DNA from: Halomonas sp.
Lineage (GTDB): Bacteria; Pseudomonadota; Gammaproteobacteria; Pseudomonadales; Halomonadaceae
Direction: 5' to 3'
Assembly: GCF_029263665.1 (NCBI RefSeq)
Contig: NZ_JAJUFQ010000002.1
Coordinates: forward strand, 1 to 64,000
Length of the DNA: 64,000 nt
The translations under genes were made by a program, and so were the position numbers. The notes below the pieces were generated by a model. The model was not told the DNA's origin. It searched no databases and saw only the letters and a program-made list of their open reading frames with translations. Of this stretch, positions 1 through 8,424 are shown one piece after another. Within the stretch, counting starts at the first letter, position 1. Each line of letters opens with the position of its first letter.

Positions 1-194
1 ATCTCCAGAGGGATCGGTGGTTCGTACCACTCATCCGGAGTGAGCAGCAGCCCTTCATAGAAGATGTCACGCATAGAGGTCACCGGCTCGGCATCGCCGA
101 AGGTGAAGGCTTCGGCCTTTGGCGTACTCGGTGCCGGCTGGTGGCGGTACCCAGAGGGTACGCGGATACGGGGTTTGGCGGCTGTCTCGATCAT
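1..194 (-). CDS. Q: Phage portal protein (gpQ), N-terminal part
   Basis: Only the first 64 codons or so are in the window; the gene runs off the left edge. The start ATG at 194 overlaps the terminase stop as ATGA. The visible N-terminus contains TFGDAEPV and FYEGLLLTP followed by YEPPIPLE, the conserved opening of P2-type portal proteins. The portal forms the dodecameric ring at the capsid vertex through which DNA is packaged and to which the tail attaches. Its place directly downstream of the large terminase and on the same strand matches P2 gene order. Confidence 0.9.
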   Translation of the reverse strand, partial: MIETAAKPRIRVPSGYRHQPAPSTPKAEAFTFGDAEPVTSMRDIFYEGLLLTPDEWYEPPIPLE

Positions 195-1969
195 TCGGAA
201 AACTCCACTACGGATTGGCCGGTGCCCTGAGCGGGACCGTCGATAGGTTCGTGACTGAGGGCATGCATGGTGGCCCAGGCAAGGTCGGCGTGGCCGGTCG
301 CCTTACTGCGGCCCGAGGTGTAGGTATACTGGCGACCGCTGGCGGTGAGCTCTTTCTTGATGGACATGAAGCTCTGGAGGAGATCCCTCCAGCCGGCATC
401 GAACTCGAGGCGGCCCTTACGCATGATCTGCTGTGCCTGCATGACCAGTCGGCCCTTGACTGCGGGGTCATAGCGGAACCGAGTAAGCGTCGGGAACCAC
501 TTCTCAACGTGCTCGGCGACCGCTTCGCCCAGTCCGGTGACATCAATGCCGATATGCTCGATGCGGTACCGGTCGAGGAACCCTTTGATGAAGTCAGCTT
601 GCGCCTCGTAGTCCTCGCCCTTGAGGCGGTGGCGTTCGAGAATCCGGTGCTTATCGTCAGCAGTACGCGCCGGCAGCACCACGACAAGCCCGGCACCATC
701 GCCATCCTCTCCGGTGCCTGTGGGGTCGTAACCGATCCAGACACCAGCATCGCCAGCAGGGCGTGGTGCAAACGGCCGGTAGTCGCTCCACACTTCCCAA
801 CTGTCGACCATGCAGGGATGCACCATTGTCAAGGGGAAAGCTGACTGGCTGTCGTCGACAAACTGGCACATGAGCAGATTGGCGAATTCCTCGTCGCTGT
901 ACTCAAGCCGTAGCTGCTCAAGGTCGAACAGGTCACAGCCACCGGCAATGGCGTCCTCGACGGTGACGATCTGTCGCCACTGGCCATCCGGACATACCAG
1001 GCCTCTCGCCAGTGCTGTGTGGGAGACGTCAAACTCGGCCCGGTCCTTCTTCGCCCGGCGCTTGTTGAACATCTCGCCCGACCAGAACGGATAGGCTTCA
1101 TGCCCCAAGCTGGATGGCGTGCTGAAGTACGTCTGGCGCCACTTCTTGTGCATCGCCATGCCGGAAGTGACCTTGCGGAACTCGGCAAAGCGATGGATCC
1201 AGAAGTACTCGTCAAGGTAGACGTCACCGTGATAGCCCTGGGCCGTCTTGCTGTTGGTGCCGAGGAAATGCAGCTCGGCGCCGTTGTCGAGGACCAGAGG
1301 ATCGCCCTTGAGCTCAATGTCTGTGACTTCCTTCACGAACTGGATGATGTAGTTCTTGAAGATGTGAGCCTGAGCCTTACTGGCCGATAAGAAGATCTTG
1401 TTTCGCCCGGACTCGAAAGCATCGACGATAGCTTCGCGGGCAAAATACCAGGTCGCGCCGATCTGTCGGCTCTTGAGGATATTGCGAATCCGGTGCTTCT
1501 GACCCGCTTCATGCCACTCGACCTGGTAATCGAAAAGCGAATCCAGAAACGCTGCCTTCAGCGCCTCTACCTGCTCTTCGTCGAGGAAATTACGCCGTGC
1601 TTTTCGCTTCCGAGGAGCTTCGTTCCGGGCACCAATGTTCGGATTGAGATCCGACTCGCGTCCGGTCTCGCTGTACTTCCGCACCCGAGCCAATCGCTCG
1701 AGCTGTCGGCCGAGCAGGTCGATTTCCTTGTAGTCCTTACCCTCCTTGTCAGGCTTGGCGATCAGCTGAACCATCCGCGCCTCGAGCGTTTGCTCGACAC
1801 GCTCGATGGGCGCGGCGGCTTCCCAAGCGTCACGGGCTTTCCAACTATGCACCGTAGCGGGCTTTTCGCCGATGAACTCGGCAATACGCGCCACTCGCCA
1901 GCCCTGCCAGTACAGGTGGCGAGCCGTCAGGCGCGGCGATTCGGTGAGGTCTGGGGGCATCGTAGTCAT
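191..1969 (-). CDS. P: Terminase large subunit, ATPase and nuclease (gpP)
   Basis: This 592-residue protein matches the usual length of P2 gpP. An N-terminal helix-turn-helix (about residues 15-55, RVARIAEFIGEKPATVHSWK) is followed by the packaging ATPase, with an adenine and Walker-like segment around KSRQIGATWYF and a Walker B-like DVYLDEYFW. The C-terminal nuclease half carries acidic motifs in IGYDPTGTGEDGDG and IGIDVTGLGEA. It powers DNA packaging with gpM and cuts at cos. It is transcribed leftward, divergent from the scaffold gene, and a single Ogr-type dyad lies between them. A second in-frame ATG at 1960 is possible. Confidence 0.95.
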   Translation of the reverse strand: MTTMPPDLTESPRLTARHLYWQGWRVARIAEFIGEKPATVHSWKARDAWEAAAPIERVEQTLEARMVQLIAKPDKEGKDYKEIDLLGRQLERLARVRKYSETGRESDLNPNIGARNEAPRKRKARRNFLDEEQVEALKAAFLDSLFDYQVEWHEAGQKHRIRNILKSRQIGATWYFAREAIVDAFESGRNKIFLSASKAQAHIFKNYIIQFVKEVTDIELKGDPLVLDNGAELHFLGTNSKTAQGYHGDVYLDEYFWIHRFAEFRKVTSGMAMHKKWRQTYFSTPSSLGHEAYPFWSGEMFNKRRAKKDRAEFDVSHTALARGLVCPDGQWRQIVTVEDAIAGGCDLFDLEQLRLEYSDEEFANLLMCQFVDDSQSAFPLTMVHPCMVDSWEVWSDYRPFAPRPAGDAGVWIGYDPTGTGEDGDGAGLVVVLPARTADDKHRILERHRLKGEDYEAQADFIKGFLDRYRIEHIGIDVTGLGEAVAEHVEKWFPTLTRFRYDPAVKGRLVMQAQQIMRKGRLEFDAGWRDLLQSFMSIKKELTASGRQYTYTSGRSKATGHADLAWATMHALSHEPIDGPAQGTGQSVVEFSE

Positions 1970-2013
1970 GCCGCCAGCCTACCCTCGACTCCCTTCCAAC
2001 CAATCAGGCTGTT

Positions 2014-2036
2014 GTTGTAGATCGCGGATTTACAAC
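2014..2036. promoter_or_regulatory. Ogr-type late activator dyad between P and O
   Basis: A 23-bp imperfect palindrome, GTTGT-N13-ACAAC, lies in the 144-bp gap between the divergent terminase and scaffold genes. Almost the same sequence stands before genes V and FI. P2 late promoters are activated by Ogr/Delta at a TGT/ACA dyad near -55; the spacing here is one base longer than the N12 I recall for P2. Only one such dyad is visible in this gap, so it may serve both directions. Confidence 0.72.
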
Positions 2037-2113
2037 GCCAGTTTGTTGAGTCATTCGACGGGCACGCGGAACCTGACGGCAACGTTTGCCCCGTACCCAG
2101 TCGAGGAAATCAC

Positions 2114-2926
2114 ATGCCCTGGTTCCGAGTCGCCACCGAAGGCGCAACAACAGACGGCCGAGAGATCTCACGCGAGTGGATCGAACAGATGGCGGCCAAC
2201 TACGACCCGAAGAAGTACGGCGCTCGTGTATGGATGGAGCACATGCGCAGCCTGTTTGCCGACGGCGCTTTCCCTGCCCTGGGTGATGTCACCGCCGTCA
2301 AGGCCGAAGAGGTTGAGGACGGTAAGCTTGGCCTGTTTGCTGATATTGATCCCACCGATCAATTGAAAGAGATCAATGGCAAACGCCAGAAGGTCTACAC
2401 CTCCATTGAAGTCAATCCCAGTTTCGCTGATACCGGCGAGGCCTACCTCGAAGGCCTGGCAGTCACCGACTCTCCGGCCAGTCTCGGTACCGAGATGCTG
2501 AAGTTCTCTCGCGAGGCTGGAAATGCCTCTCCACTCGCCGCACGTAAACAACACCCAGGCAACGTCTTCTCTGAGGCGGTCGAGGTTGAGTTCGACTTTA
2601 CCGAGGAGCCGGAAGAGCAAGGCCCCACATTGGCTGAACGCGTCAAGGCGCTGTTCCGCAAGCAAGATGCCAAGACCAAGGAAGGATTCTCTGCCTTCCG
2701 TACCGAACTTGAACAGACCCTCGAGATGTTCGTGCAAAAGCACGGAGAGCTGACGGATGAGCTGAGCAAGCGCCCGACCACCAAAGCTTTCGCCGACCTG
2801 AAGGCCGCCCACGACGAACTGAAAGGGCGCTTCGAAGAGCTCTATACCCAGCTCGACAACACTCCTGACACCCCGAATCGCGGAACCGCCACTGGCGGCG
2901 ATGCCGCTGTAACCACTGACTGCTGA
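2114..2926 (+). CDS. O: Capsid scaffolding protein and maturation protease (gpO)
   Basis: This 270-residue protein has the two-part layout of P2 gpO. The N-terminal part is a serine protease that cleaves the scaffold and capsid; Asp14 and His43 have the same 29-residue spacing as the known Asp19-His48 pair of P2, and the serine partner is probably Ser97 or Ser103. Conserved blocks include KVYTSIEVNPSF and LAVTDSPASLGTE. The C-terminal third (about residues 190-255) is charged and helical, as expected of the scaffolding domain. It opens the rightward head operon and the capsid gene follows after 12 bases. Confidence 0.93.
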   Translation: MPWFRVATEGATTDGREISREWIEQMAANYDPKKYGARVWMEHMRSLFADGAFPALGDVTAVKAEEVEDGKLGLFADIDPTDQLKEINGKRQKVYTSIEVNPSFADTGEAYLEGLAVTDSPASLGTEMLKFSREAGNASPLAARKQHPGNVFSEAVEVEFDFTEEPEEQGPTLAERVKALFRKQDAKTKEGFSAFRTELEQTLEMFVQKHGELTDELSKRPTTKAFADLKAAHDELKGRFEELYTQLDNTPDTPNRGTATGGDAAVTTDC

Positions 2927-2938
2927 GGACCGCCGCCA

Positions 2939-3949
2939 ATGCGCAACGATACACGTCAAGCCTTCAACCAGTTCCGCACGCAACTCGCCAAGTTGTCTAA
3001 AGTGGAAAGCGCTGCCGAGCAGTTCAATGTAGACCCCTCGGTACAGCAGACACTGGAATCCCGCATTCAGGAATCCAGCGAATTCTTGAGCCGCATCAAT
3101 ATCATTGGTGTTGACGAGCTCAAGGGGCAGAAAGTTGGACTGGGTGTTACTGGCCCCATCGCTGGCCGAACCGACACCAGCCAGAATGACCGCATCCCTC
3201 GCGATGTCACCGACCTGACTGATCAGAGTTACGAGTGTGTCTCCACCGAGTACGACACCTACATCAGTTGGGCGAAACTCGATGCCTGGGCGCGCTTCCG
3301 TGATTTCCAGACCCGAGTCCGTAATGCCATCGTTCGCCAGCAGGCACTCGACCGCATCATGATTGGCTTCAATGGCACCTCGGCTGCCGTGGAAACCGAC
3401 CGGGTGGCTAACCCGCTGTTGCAGGATGTGAATATTGGATGGCTACAGAAGTACCGCAGCCACGCTCCGGCCCGAGTGATGTCCGAAGTGGTGGCGTCTT
3501 CTGGCCAGGTCACCGTCGGTGACGGTGCTGATTACGAGAGCCTCGATGCCCTTGTTTATGACGCTGTCAACGAAATGGTCGACCCATGGCATCGTGAGTC
3601 TACTGACCTAGTCGCGATCATGGGCCGACAGCTGCTCGCGGATAAGTATTTCCCGCTGATCCAACAGCACTCGCAGACTCCCACCGAGGCCCTTGCCCTT
3701 GACATGCTGGTCAGCCAAAAGCGTGTTGGTGGCCTCCAGGCGGTTCGAGCGCCCTTCGTGCCCGATGGCGCCATGCTGATCACCAGTCTGGAGAATCTCT
3801 CCATCTACTGGCAGCGCAGTAGCCGTCGCCGCTACATGATCGACAACCCGAAACGCAACCGGATCGAGAACTACGAGTCCAGCAACGACGCCTACGTCGT
3901 CGAGGACTACGGATTCGGCTGTCTGGTCGAGAACATCACTCAGGTCTGA
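2939..3949 (+). CDS. N: Major capsid protein (gpN)
   Basis: This 336-residue protein is close to the length of P2 gpN, an HK97-fold shell protein. The N-terminus (TRQAFNQFRTQLAKLS) and later blocks such as TGPIAGRTDTS, DYGFGCLVE and the IDNPKRNRIENYESSNDAY region are characteristic of P2-type capsids. In P2 the first residues are removed by gpO during maturation. It lies between the scaffold and small terminase genes with gaps of 12 and 10 bases, and so is part of one tight late operon. Confidence 0.95.
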   Translation: MRNDTRQAFNQFRTQLAKLSKVESAAEQFNVDPSVQQTLESRIQESSEFLSRINIIGVDELKGQKVGLGVTGPIAGRTDTSQNDRIPRDVTDLTDQSYECVSTEYDTYISWAKLDAWARFRDFQTRVRNAIVRQQALDRIMIGFNGTSAAVETDRVANPLLQDVNIGWLQKYRSHAPARVMSEVVASSGQVTVGDGADYESLDALVYDAVNEMVDPWHRESTDLVAIMGRQLLADKYFPLIQQHSQTPTEALALDMLVSQKRVGGLQAVRAPFVPDGAMLITSLENLSIYWQRSSRRRYMIDNPKRNRIENYESSNDAYVVEDYGFGCLVENITQV

Positions 3950-3959
3950 GGTCGAGAGA

Positions 3960-4694
3960 ATGACTGACAAGAAAGCTCGCATCAGCCCCGCTCGTCGTCA
4001 CTTCCAGCGCATCACCGCCGCACAGGCGGCGAGTGATGCGCAACCGGGGAAACCCCAAACCGGCCAGCAGTACGAGCTGTTTGCGGCCGCCCTCTGGGAA
4101 GCCCGCCAGGCACTCAAGGGCATCAAGTCCGTCGAGGCCAAGATTGCCCGCAAACGTGAATTGCTGCCTCAGTTCGCCCCCTATGTTGATGGTGTGCTGT
4201 CGGCTGGTACTGGTGCCCAGGACGACGTGCTGGTCACGGTCATGCTCTGGCGTCTGGATGTTGGGGATATCGCCGGTGCTCTGGCCATCGCCGAATATGC
4301 CATCAAACATGACCTCGACACTCCTGACCGCTTCGAGCGCGATACCGCCTCTCTGGTGGCAGAACAGGTCGCCGAGGAAGCGCTCAAGCAATTGCAAGCC
4401 ACCAGGGGAGAAGGTGGCGACAGCGATAACAGTGAAGCTGCTGCCCACCTCGTCATGCACCTGGTAACTGCCGAAGCACTGACACGCGACGCCGATATGC
4501 ACGACCAGGTGCGCGCCAAGCTGCATAAGGCCCTCGGCTATGCCTATCGCGACAAGGGCAACAGCATCGATGAAGCCCTCAAGCATCTCCGTCGTGCTCT
4601 TGAGCTCAACGACAAGGTCGGTGTGAAGAAGGACATTGAGCAGCTGGAGCGCCAGGCCAAGCAACAAAACGCCGGTGGTCAGGCTAACACCTGA
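3960..4694 (+). CDS. M: Terminase small subunit (gpM)
   Basis: This 244-residue protein matches P2 gpM in size and position after the capsid gene. It starts with TDKKARISPARRHFQRI, a basic arm typical of the family, and contains the conserved DDVLVTVMLWRLDVGD block. The C-terminal third has TPR-like helices (GYAYRDKGN, EALKHLRRALELNDKVGVKKDIEQLER), which are usual in this family. With gpP it recognises cos and starts packaging. A gap of 104 bases separates it from gpL. Confidence 0.92.
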   Translation: MTDKKARISPARRHFQRITAAQAASDAQPGKPQTGQQYELFAAALWEARQALKGIKSVEAKIARKRELLPQFAPYVDGVLSAGTGAQDDVLVTVMLWRLDVGDIAGALAIAEYAIKHDLDTPDRFERDTASLVAEQVAEEALKQLQATRGEGGDSDNSEAAAHLVMHLVTAEALTRDADMHDQVRAKLHKALGYAYRDKGNSIDEALKHLRRALELNDKVGVKKDIEQLERQAKQQNAGGQANT

Positions 4695-4798
4695 TCATCC
4701 AACCGAGTCGCACGCCGACGCCAAGGGGGCGCCGGGAAAGATCGGACCACGGTCCCACATCTTAGATCCCGGCCCACCCCCTTCCTATCGAGGCCGCC

Positions 4799-5269
4799 AT
4801 GTCTCTCATCGACGCGGGATACAACCCAGAACCAGCTCCGTCAGCGCCGCTCGATAACAACGGCTTCTGGCCCCAGGTCGAGCCGGACGACTTTCGAAAG
4901 GCGGAACGCCTGATCGATACGGTACCCAACGAGCGCATCGAGTATGCCTTGCGCGTGGCCATGGCGGACATCAACCGCCAGCTCCGGACATGGCAAGCCG
5001 AGCAACAAGGACAGGGTGCCGCCACCATTAATGATGTCACGCCCCCCAACTGGCAGTCGCCAGGTATCTATCCATTGCTGTATCGCCGCGCGGTCTACGC
5101 CACGGCACATGCTTCTCTGCTCGAGCGCTACCGTGAGATATCAGCAACCCGTGAGGGTGACGAACGTGGCGAGGCCAAGGACCTGGCCGCCGATGATTAC
5201 CGGCGAGACGCTCGCTGGGCCGTTGCTGAAATCCAGGACCGCAACCATACCGTTGTGGAGTTGATCTAG
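4799..5269 (+). CDS. L: Head completion / stabilisation protein (gpL)
   Basis: This 156-residue protein is the P2 gpL equivalent by sequence and position. Typical segments are NNGFWPQVEPDDFRKAERL at the N-terminus, RVAMADINRQL, and the C-terminal RDARWAVAEIQDR. In P2, gpL joins the portal vertex and helps stabilise filled heads. The start is preceded by a GAGG ribosome site. Its stop codon shares bases with the GTG start of gpX (TAGTG), implying coupled translation. Confidence 0.88.
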   Translation: MSLIDAGYNPEPAPSAPLDNNGFWPQVEPDDFRKAERLIDTVPNERIEYALRVAMADINRQLRTWQAEQQGQGAATINDVTPPNWQSPGIYPLLYRRAVYATAHASLLERYREISATREGDERGEAKDLAADDYRRDARWAVAEIQDRNHTVVELI

Positions 5270-5478
5270 TGCGTACCGTACGTGCCCACCAGGGCGAGAC
5301 CCTCGACCAGATTTGCTATCGCACCTTTGGTGTGACGGCAGGGATCACCGAGCAGGTGCTCGACCTCAACCCGGGTATTGCGGAATTAGGACCATCACTG
5401 CCCCAAGGCACCCCCGTGCAGTTACCCGATACCTCACCCCAGCCGCAGCGCACAAGCACCGTGCAGCTGTGGGATTGA
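5269..5478 (+). CDS. X: Tail protein X (gpX), LysM-like
   Basis: This 69-residue protein has the P2 tail-X pattern: an opening like RTVRAHQGETLDQICYR, then VLDLNPGIAELGPSLPQGTPVQLP, which resembles a single LysM fold. In P2, gpX is an essential tail protein of poorly known role. It uses a GTG start that overlaps the gpL stop. It is the last head/tail gene before the lysis block, as in P2. Confidence 0.9.
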   Translation: MRTVRAHQGETLDQICYRTFGVTAGITEQVLDLNPGIAELGPSLPQGTPVQLPDTSPQPQRTSTVQLWD

Positions 5479-5515
5479 TATCGCCTCGAAGAGGCGAGAA
5501 GACGCAGAGGACTCC

Positions 5516-5863
5516 ATGGCCGAACCCAGCTCCACTACCTTCGCCGGCATTGCCACCGTTGGCGCCACGCTGTTCGGGATGATGCCCGGTGTCGACGCCA
5601 ATGCCGTGATTGGCGCTTTGTGTGGTGCCGTCCTGTTCTTCATCAGTTCGAAGCAGGAGTTCGCCCTGTGGGTCCGGATCACCTATCTGCCGATCTCGTT
5701 CGTCATCGGCTACCTGGGCGGACCTTCCGTACTCGGGGACTATCTGGAGGCGTCTGCGGTGTCGGCTTTCATCGGTGCCGCCGTCACGGTCACTGCTGGG
5801 CAAAGGTTCATTGATGTGGTGCGTACCGTTGACCTGAAAGCCTGGTTGGGAGGGAAAAAGTGA
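5516..5863 (+). CDS. Putative phage holin, first of two
   Basis: This small protein of 115 residues has about three hydrophobic segments (around residues 8-25, 30-50 and 60-95) and a basic tail ending GGKK. Its place between tail gene X and the endolysin is that of the P2 holin gene Y, and its sequence resembles the putative holins of P2-like phages in this position. Holins open the inner membrane to release endolysin. The next gene is a second holin-like protein overlapping by four bases, so one of the pair could be an antiholin. The exact topology cannot be fixed by eye. Confidence 0.65.
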   Translation: MAEPSSTTFAGIATVGATLFGMMPGVDANAVIGALCGAVLFFISSKQEFALWVRITYLPISFVIGYLGGPSVLGDYLEASAVSAFIGAAVTVTAGQRFIDVVRTVDLKAWLGGKK

Positions 5864-6150
5864 ATGTCTTCCTGATCGACATCGCCGTGATGGCCGCCCT
5901 CGTCATCGTGGGGCGCATCCTCACCTTTCAGCGCCGCGGCAGTCGCTATCGTCGAGGGATCTCCTTCGTCGCGTGGCTGGTGACCTGCGCGAACTTCACC
6001 CTGATCGTCAAATTGCCCGGCATGCCGCCACCTGAACCAGTGACCGCGTTGCTGGCCATCTGGCAGGTGGCCTTCGCCATCCTGCTGCTGCGCCATGACG
6101 GCAATCTTGCCCACCTGCTGCGTTCCTTACACCTGACCCGGAGACACTGA
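5860..6150 (+). CDS. Putative 3TM phage holin, second of two
   Basis: This 96-residue membrane protein has three hydrophobic stretches (about residues 3-20, 33-50 and 60-80) with RHDGNLAHLLR near the C-terminus, which recalls the putative 3TM holin family found in P2-like and related phages. It starts four bases inside the preceding holin gene and its stop touches the endolysin start. It may be the true holin or an antiholin partner. Confidence 0.65.
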   Translation: MNVFLIDIAVMAALVIVGRILTFQRRGSRYRRGISFVAWLVTCANFTLIVKLPGMPPPEPVTALLAIWQVAFAILLLRHDGNLAHLLRSLHLTRRH

Positions 6151-6962
6151 TGCTGCTGAAACATGGAGATACCGGTTACCGCGTCGAATCGTTGCAGCGC
6201 GATCTGCTGCGTGCTGGCCATGACATTGCCGTGGATGGCTGGTTTGGGGAAGCTACCGAGGCTGCCGTGCGGGCAGAACAACGTGAATATGGTCTCGTCA
6301 TGGACGGGATAGTCGGCCCCAAGACACGCCAAGCCCTGCAGCGACACGCTGACCCCAAGGCGCTGAAACAGATCGACCTGGTCAATGCCGCCGACCAACT
6401 GGATGTCGAACTGGCCGCGATCATGGCCGTCAACGAGGTCGAGTCGCGTGGGCGCGGCTTCTACGTGGGTGGGCCTCGTCATGGTCAGCCGATCATTTTG
6501 TTCGAGCGTCATATCATGCGCCGCAGATTGATTCATCACGAGGTCAATCCGGTACCGCTGCAGCAGAAGCATCCTGACTTGGTCAACGACAAGCCTGGGG
6601 GCTATGTCGGCGGATATCGAGAGCACGACCGCCTTGAGCGTGCTGCCAACCTGCATGTGACATCCGCGCTCGAATCTGCCTCCTGGGGTGCATTCCAGAT
6701 CATGGGCTTCCACTGGTCGGTACTGGAATACGCCAACGTGGGCGAGTTCGTCGGGGCTATGGAAGAGAGCGAAGCCACCCAGCTCGAGGCCTTCGTGCGT
6801 TTCATTGAGGTGGATGCGGGCTTGCACCGTGCGCTGAAGCGTCAGGACTGGCGAGATTTCGCCCGCCGTTACAACGGCCCCGCCTTCGAGCGCAACGACT
6901 ACGACACTCGCCTTGCTGCCGCCTACCGACGACATGATCGACAACTCGAGGTGGCAGCGTGA
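6150..6962 (+). CDS. Endolysin: peptidoglycan-binding domain plus N-acetylmuramidase
   Basis: This 270-residue protein has an N-terminal peptidoglycan-binding fold (about residues 4-64, GDTGYRVESLQRDL and DGIVGPKTRQALQ) followed by an N-acetylmuramidase domain (about 75-262). The likely catalytic glutamate is Glu98 in the NEVESRGRGF motif; FERHIM, SWGAFQIMG and YNGPAFE are typical family blocks. No signal peptide or anchor is seen, so release should depend on the holin. It is not the P2 gpK type, so the lysis enzyme has been exchanged while the position was kept. Its stop overlaps the Rz-like start. Confidence 0.92.
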   Translation: MLLKHGDTGYRVESLQRDLLRAGHDIAVDGWFGEATEAAVRAEQREYGLVMDGIVGPKTRQALQRHADPKALKQIDLVNAADQLDVELAAIMAVNEVESRGRGFYVGGPRHGQPIILFERHIMRRRLIHHEVNPVPLQQKHPDLVNDKPGGYVGGYREHDRLERAANLHVTSALESASWGAFQIMGFHWSVLEYANVGEFVGAMEESEATQLEAFVRFIEVDAGLHRALKRQDWRDFARRYNGPAFERNDYDTRLAAAYRRHDRQLEVAA

Positions 6963-7330
6963 CTCGTCTGCAGCTGGTGATAGGAGCTGGCCTGCTGGCC
7001 GCCAGTGTCGCGGCAGGCTGGTATTCACGGGGCTGGCTCGAGGACAGCCAACGCCTCACGGCCATGCAAGCCGTGGATGCCGCCATAGAAGCGACCATGG
7101 TGCGAGAGTCAGATATCGCCCGTCGTGTGGAAGAACGGCTGGCCCAACTGCAGACCAGCGAACGTGTCATCGATCGAGGAATCATCCGTGAGGTCGAGAA
7201 ACCTGTTTACCGCCGCGTGTGTCTTGAGCCTGACGCTATCCGCCTGCTCAACCACGCCGCCGCCGGCACCGTCCCCGATTCAGCAGACTCTGCTGACGCC
7301 TTGCCCTTCAGCACTGCCACCTCTGACTGA
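6959..7330 (+). CDS. Inner-membrane spanin subunit (Rz-like)
   Basis: This 123-residue protein has one N-terminal membrane anchor (about residues 4-24), then a charged helical stretch and the motif YRRVCLEPDAIRLLN, common at the end of Rz-like proteins of tailed phages. It is the inner-membrane half of the spanin that fuses the inner and outer membranes at the last step of lysis. It starts with GTG four bases inside the endolysin gene. The outer-membrane half overlaps it in another frame. Confidence 0.8.
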   Translation: MTRLQLVIGAGLLAASVAAGWYSRGWLEDSQRLTAMQAVDAAIEATMVRESDIARRVEERLAQLQTSERVIDRGIIREVEKPVYRRVCLEPDAIRLLNHAAAGTVPDSADSADALPFSTATSD

Positions 7331-7439
7331 CGGCACCGGTGGGGATGTGGCGCTGACCATGACTGCCTGGGCCAGCCAATATCACCGCTGTGCCACACGA
7401 CATAATGGCCTCATCGAGGCGCTGGAGGACCGCCAGTGA
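7188..7439 (+). CDS. Outer-membrane lipoprotein spanin (Rz1-like), nested in Rz
   Basis: In the frame one base ahead of the Rz-like gene there is a lipoprotein of about 83 residues. From a GTG at 7188 it reads a basic start, a hydrophobic segment and a lipobox LTLSAC, then the proline-rich TTPPPAPSP typical of Rz1 proteins. An upstream ATG at 7125 would only lengthen the leader. The first 143 bases lie within the Rz-like gene and the rest extends past it. The stop overlaps the gpR start. The frame, lipobox and Pro-rich stretch are seen directly; the pairing with Rz is inferred from known nested spanins. Confidence 0.8.
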   Translation: MRSRNLFTAACVLSLTLSACSTTPPPAPSPIQQTLLTPCPSALPPLTDGTGGDVALTMTAWASQYHRCATRHNGLIEALEDRQ

Positions 7440-7924
7440 TCAAACTGCAGTCTCTACGAAAGCACCTACTCGCCAGCATTCCGGCCTTACGAAAGGACCC
7501 CGACCGTCTGCTGACGTTCATCGAGCGCGGCGCCATCCAGTTTGCTCGTGGTCAGCACCTGTCTCACCAGTACCGTGTGCCAGCACGCATCGTGATCACA
7601 GAACTGGGCGGATCAATCGACGTGGTGATGATTCCGTTACTGCAATGGCTCTCTCACTATCAGCCAGACCTCGATGCTAATGAGGCCGTGCGCTTTGATG
7701 CGGAGCTACTGGCCAATGATCGATGGGATCTCGCCATCGAGGTCACGCTCACCGAGCGTGTGGTGGCCAAGGTCAACTGTGACGAAGGCAAAATCGAAAG
7801 CGAGCACCGCATGCCGGAATTCCCTATCGATGCTTGCCCGGCCAAACATTGGACGCTCTATGTAAAGGCACCAGGTGAAACCCAACATCAGCTGATCAGT
7901 GAATGGGATTCCCCGAATGGATGA
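7436..7924 (+). CDS. R: Tail completion protein (gpR)
   Basis: This 162-residue protein is the P2 gpR homologue by position (just after the lysis block) and sequence, with an N-terminal LRKHLLASIPALRKDPDRL and FIERGAIQF typical of the family. In P2, gpR and gpS finish the head-proximal end of the tail. It starts with GTG inside the last codons of the spanin gene and overlaps gpS by eight bases. Confidence 0.9.
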   Translation: MIKLQSLRKHLLASIPALRKDPDRLLTFIERGAIQFARGQHLSHQYRVPARIVITELGGSIDVVMIPLLQWLSHYQPDLDANEAVRFDAELLANDRWDLAIEVTLTERVVAKVNCDEGKIESEHRMPEFPIDACPAKHWTLYVKAPGETQHQLISEWDSPNG

Positions 7925-8363
7925 CCTGCAGCAGTTGGAGGAATGGGTAGCGCCACTGCTGGCGAAGTTGGCACCCAAAGAGCGCCGAAAGCTGGCCCGC
8001 ACCATCGCCACGGCATTGCGCCGCCGCCAACGTGAGCGAATCGCACACCAACGGAATCCTGATGGCAGCGAGTTTGAACCACGCAAGCCGAAAAAGGACC
8101 AGACCGGTTTCGTTCGTCGTCAACCGATGTTCATGAAGATCCGTCAAGCCAAATACATGAAAACCCAGTCAGACCCGCATAGCGCTGAGGTCAACTTCAT
8201 GGGTCGGGTGGCACGCATCGCACGCATACACCAGATGGGGCTGAGGGCTCGTGTTCAACCTGGTGGGCCATCCTACGACTACCCCCAGCGCGAACTACTC
8301 GGTTATAGCGAGGAAGACCAGCGCTTCATCCGGGACATGGTCATCGACCACCTCACGTTGTAG
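7917..8363 (+). CDS. S: Tail completion / virion morphogenesis protein (gpS)
   Basis: This 148-residue protein is the P2 gpS type: DDLQQLEEWVAPLLAKL at the start, a basic RRKLARTIATALRRRQRERI helix, then NPDGSEFEPRK, a hallmark of the family. I prefer the ATG at 7917 (giving MDDLQQ) over the GTG at 7899 because the family starts this way. Its last codons overlap the second Ogr-type dyad, so coding and control share DNA here. Confidence 0.9.
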   Translation: MDDLQQLEEWVAPLLAKLAPKERRKLARTIATALRRRQRERIAHQRNPDGSEFEPRKPKKDQTGFVRRQPMFMKIRQAKYMKTQSDPHSAEVNFMGRVARIARIHQMGLRARVQPGGPSYDYPQRELLGYSEEDQRFIRDMVIDHLTL

Positions 8364-8379
8364 ATCGGCCATTTACAAC
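8357..8379. promoter_or_regulatory. Ogr-type late activator dyad before gene V
   Basis: GTTGT-N13-ACAAC again, overlapping the final codons and stop of gpS. The centre is 57 bases before the gpV start, so a promoter placed as in P2 (dyad near -55) would give a very short or leaderless gpV message unless the geometry differs. The following 30 bases share a GCGAATGG block with the site before gene FI. Confidence 0.72.
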
Positions 8380-8424
8380 ATCCATCGCTGGAGTGCTCAG
8401 CGAATGGCGGGGGAACATCCTTGC

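Noticed and set aside
119..844. Rightward open frame of 241 codons opposite the terminase
   Set aside because: It is the antisense of the P2-type terminase gene, which has clear family motifs; no ribosome site or family match on this strand.
8251..8424. Longer N-terminus for gpV
   Set aside because: It overlaps gpS in another frame and the late dyad; the family start is at MNNTAELL (8425).
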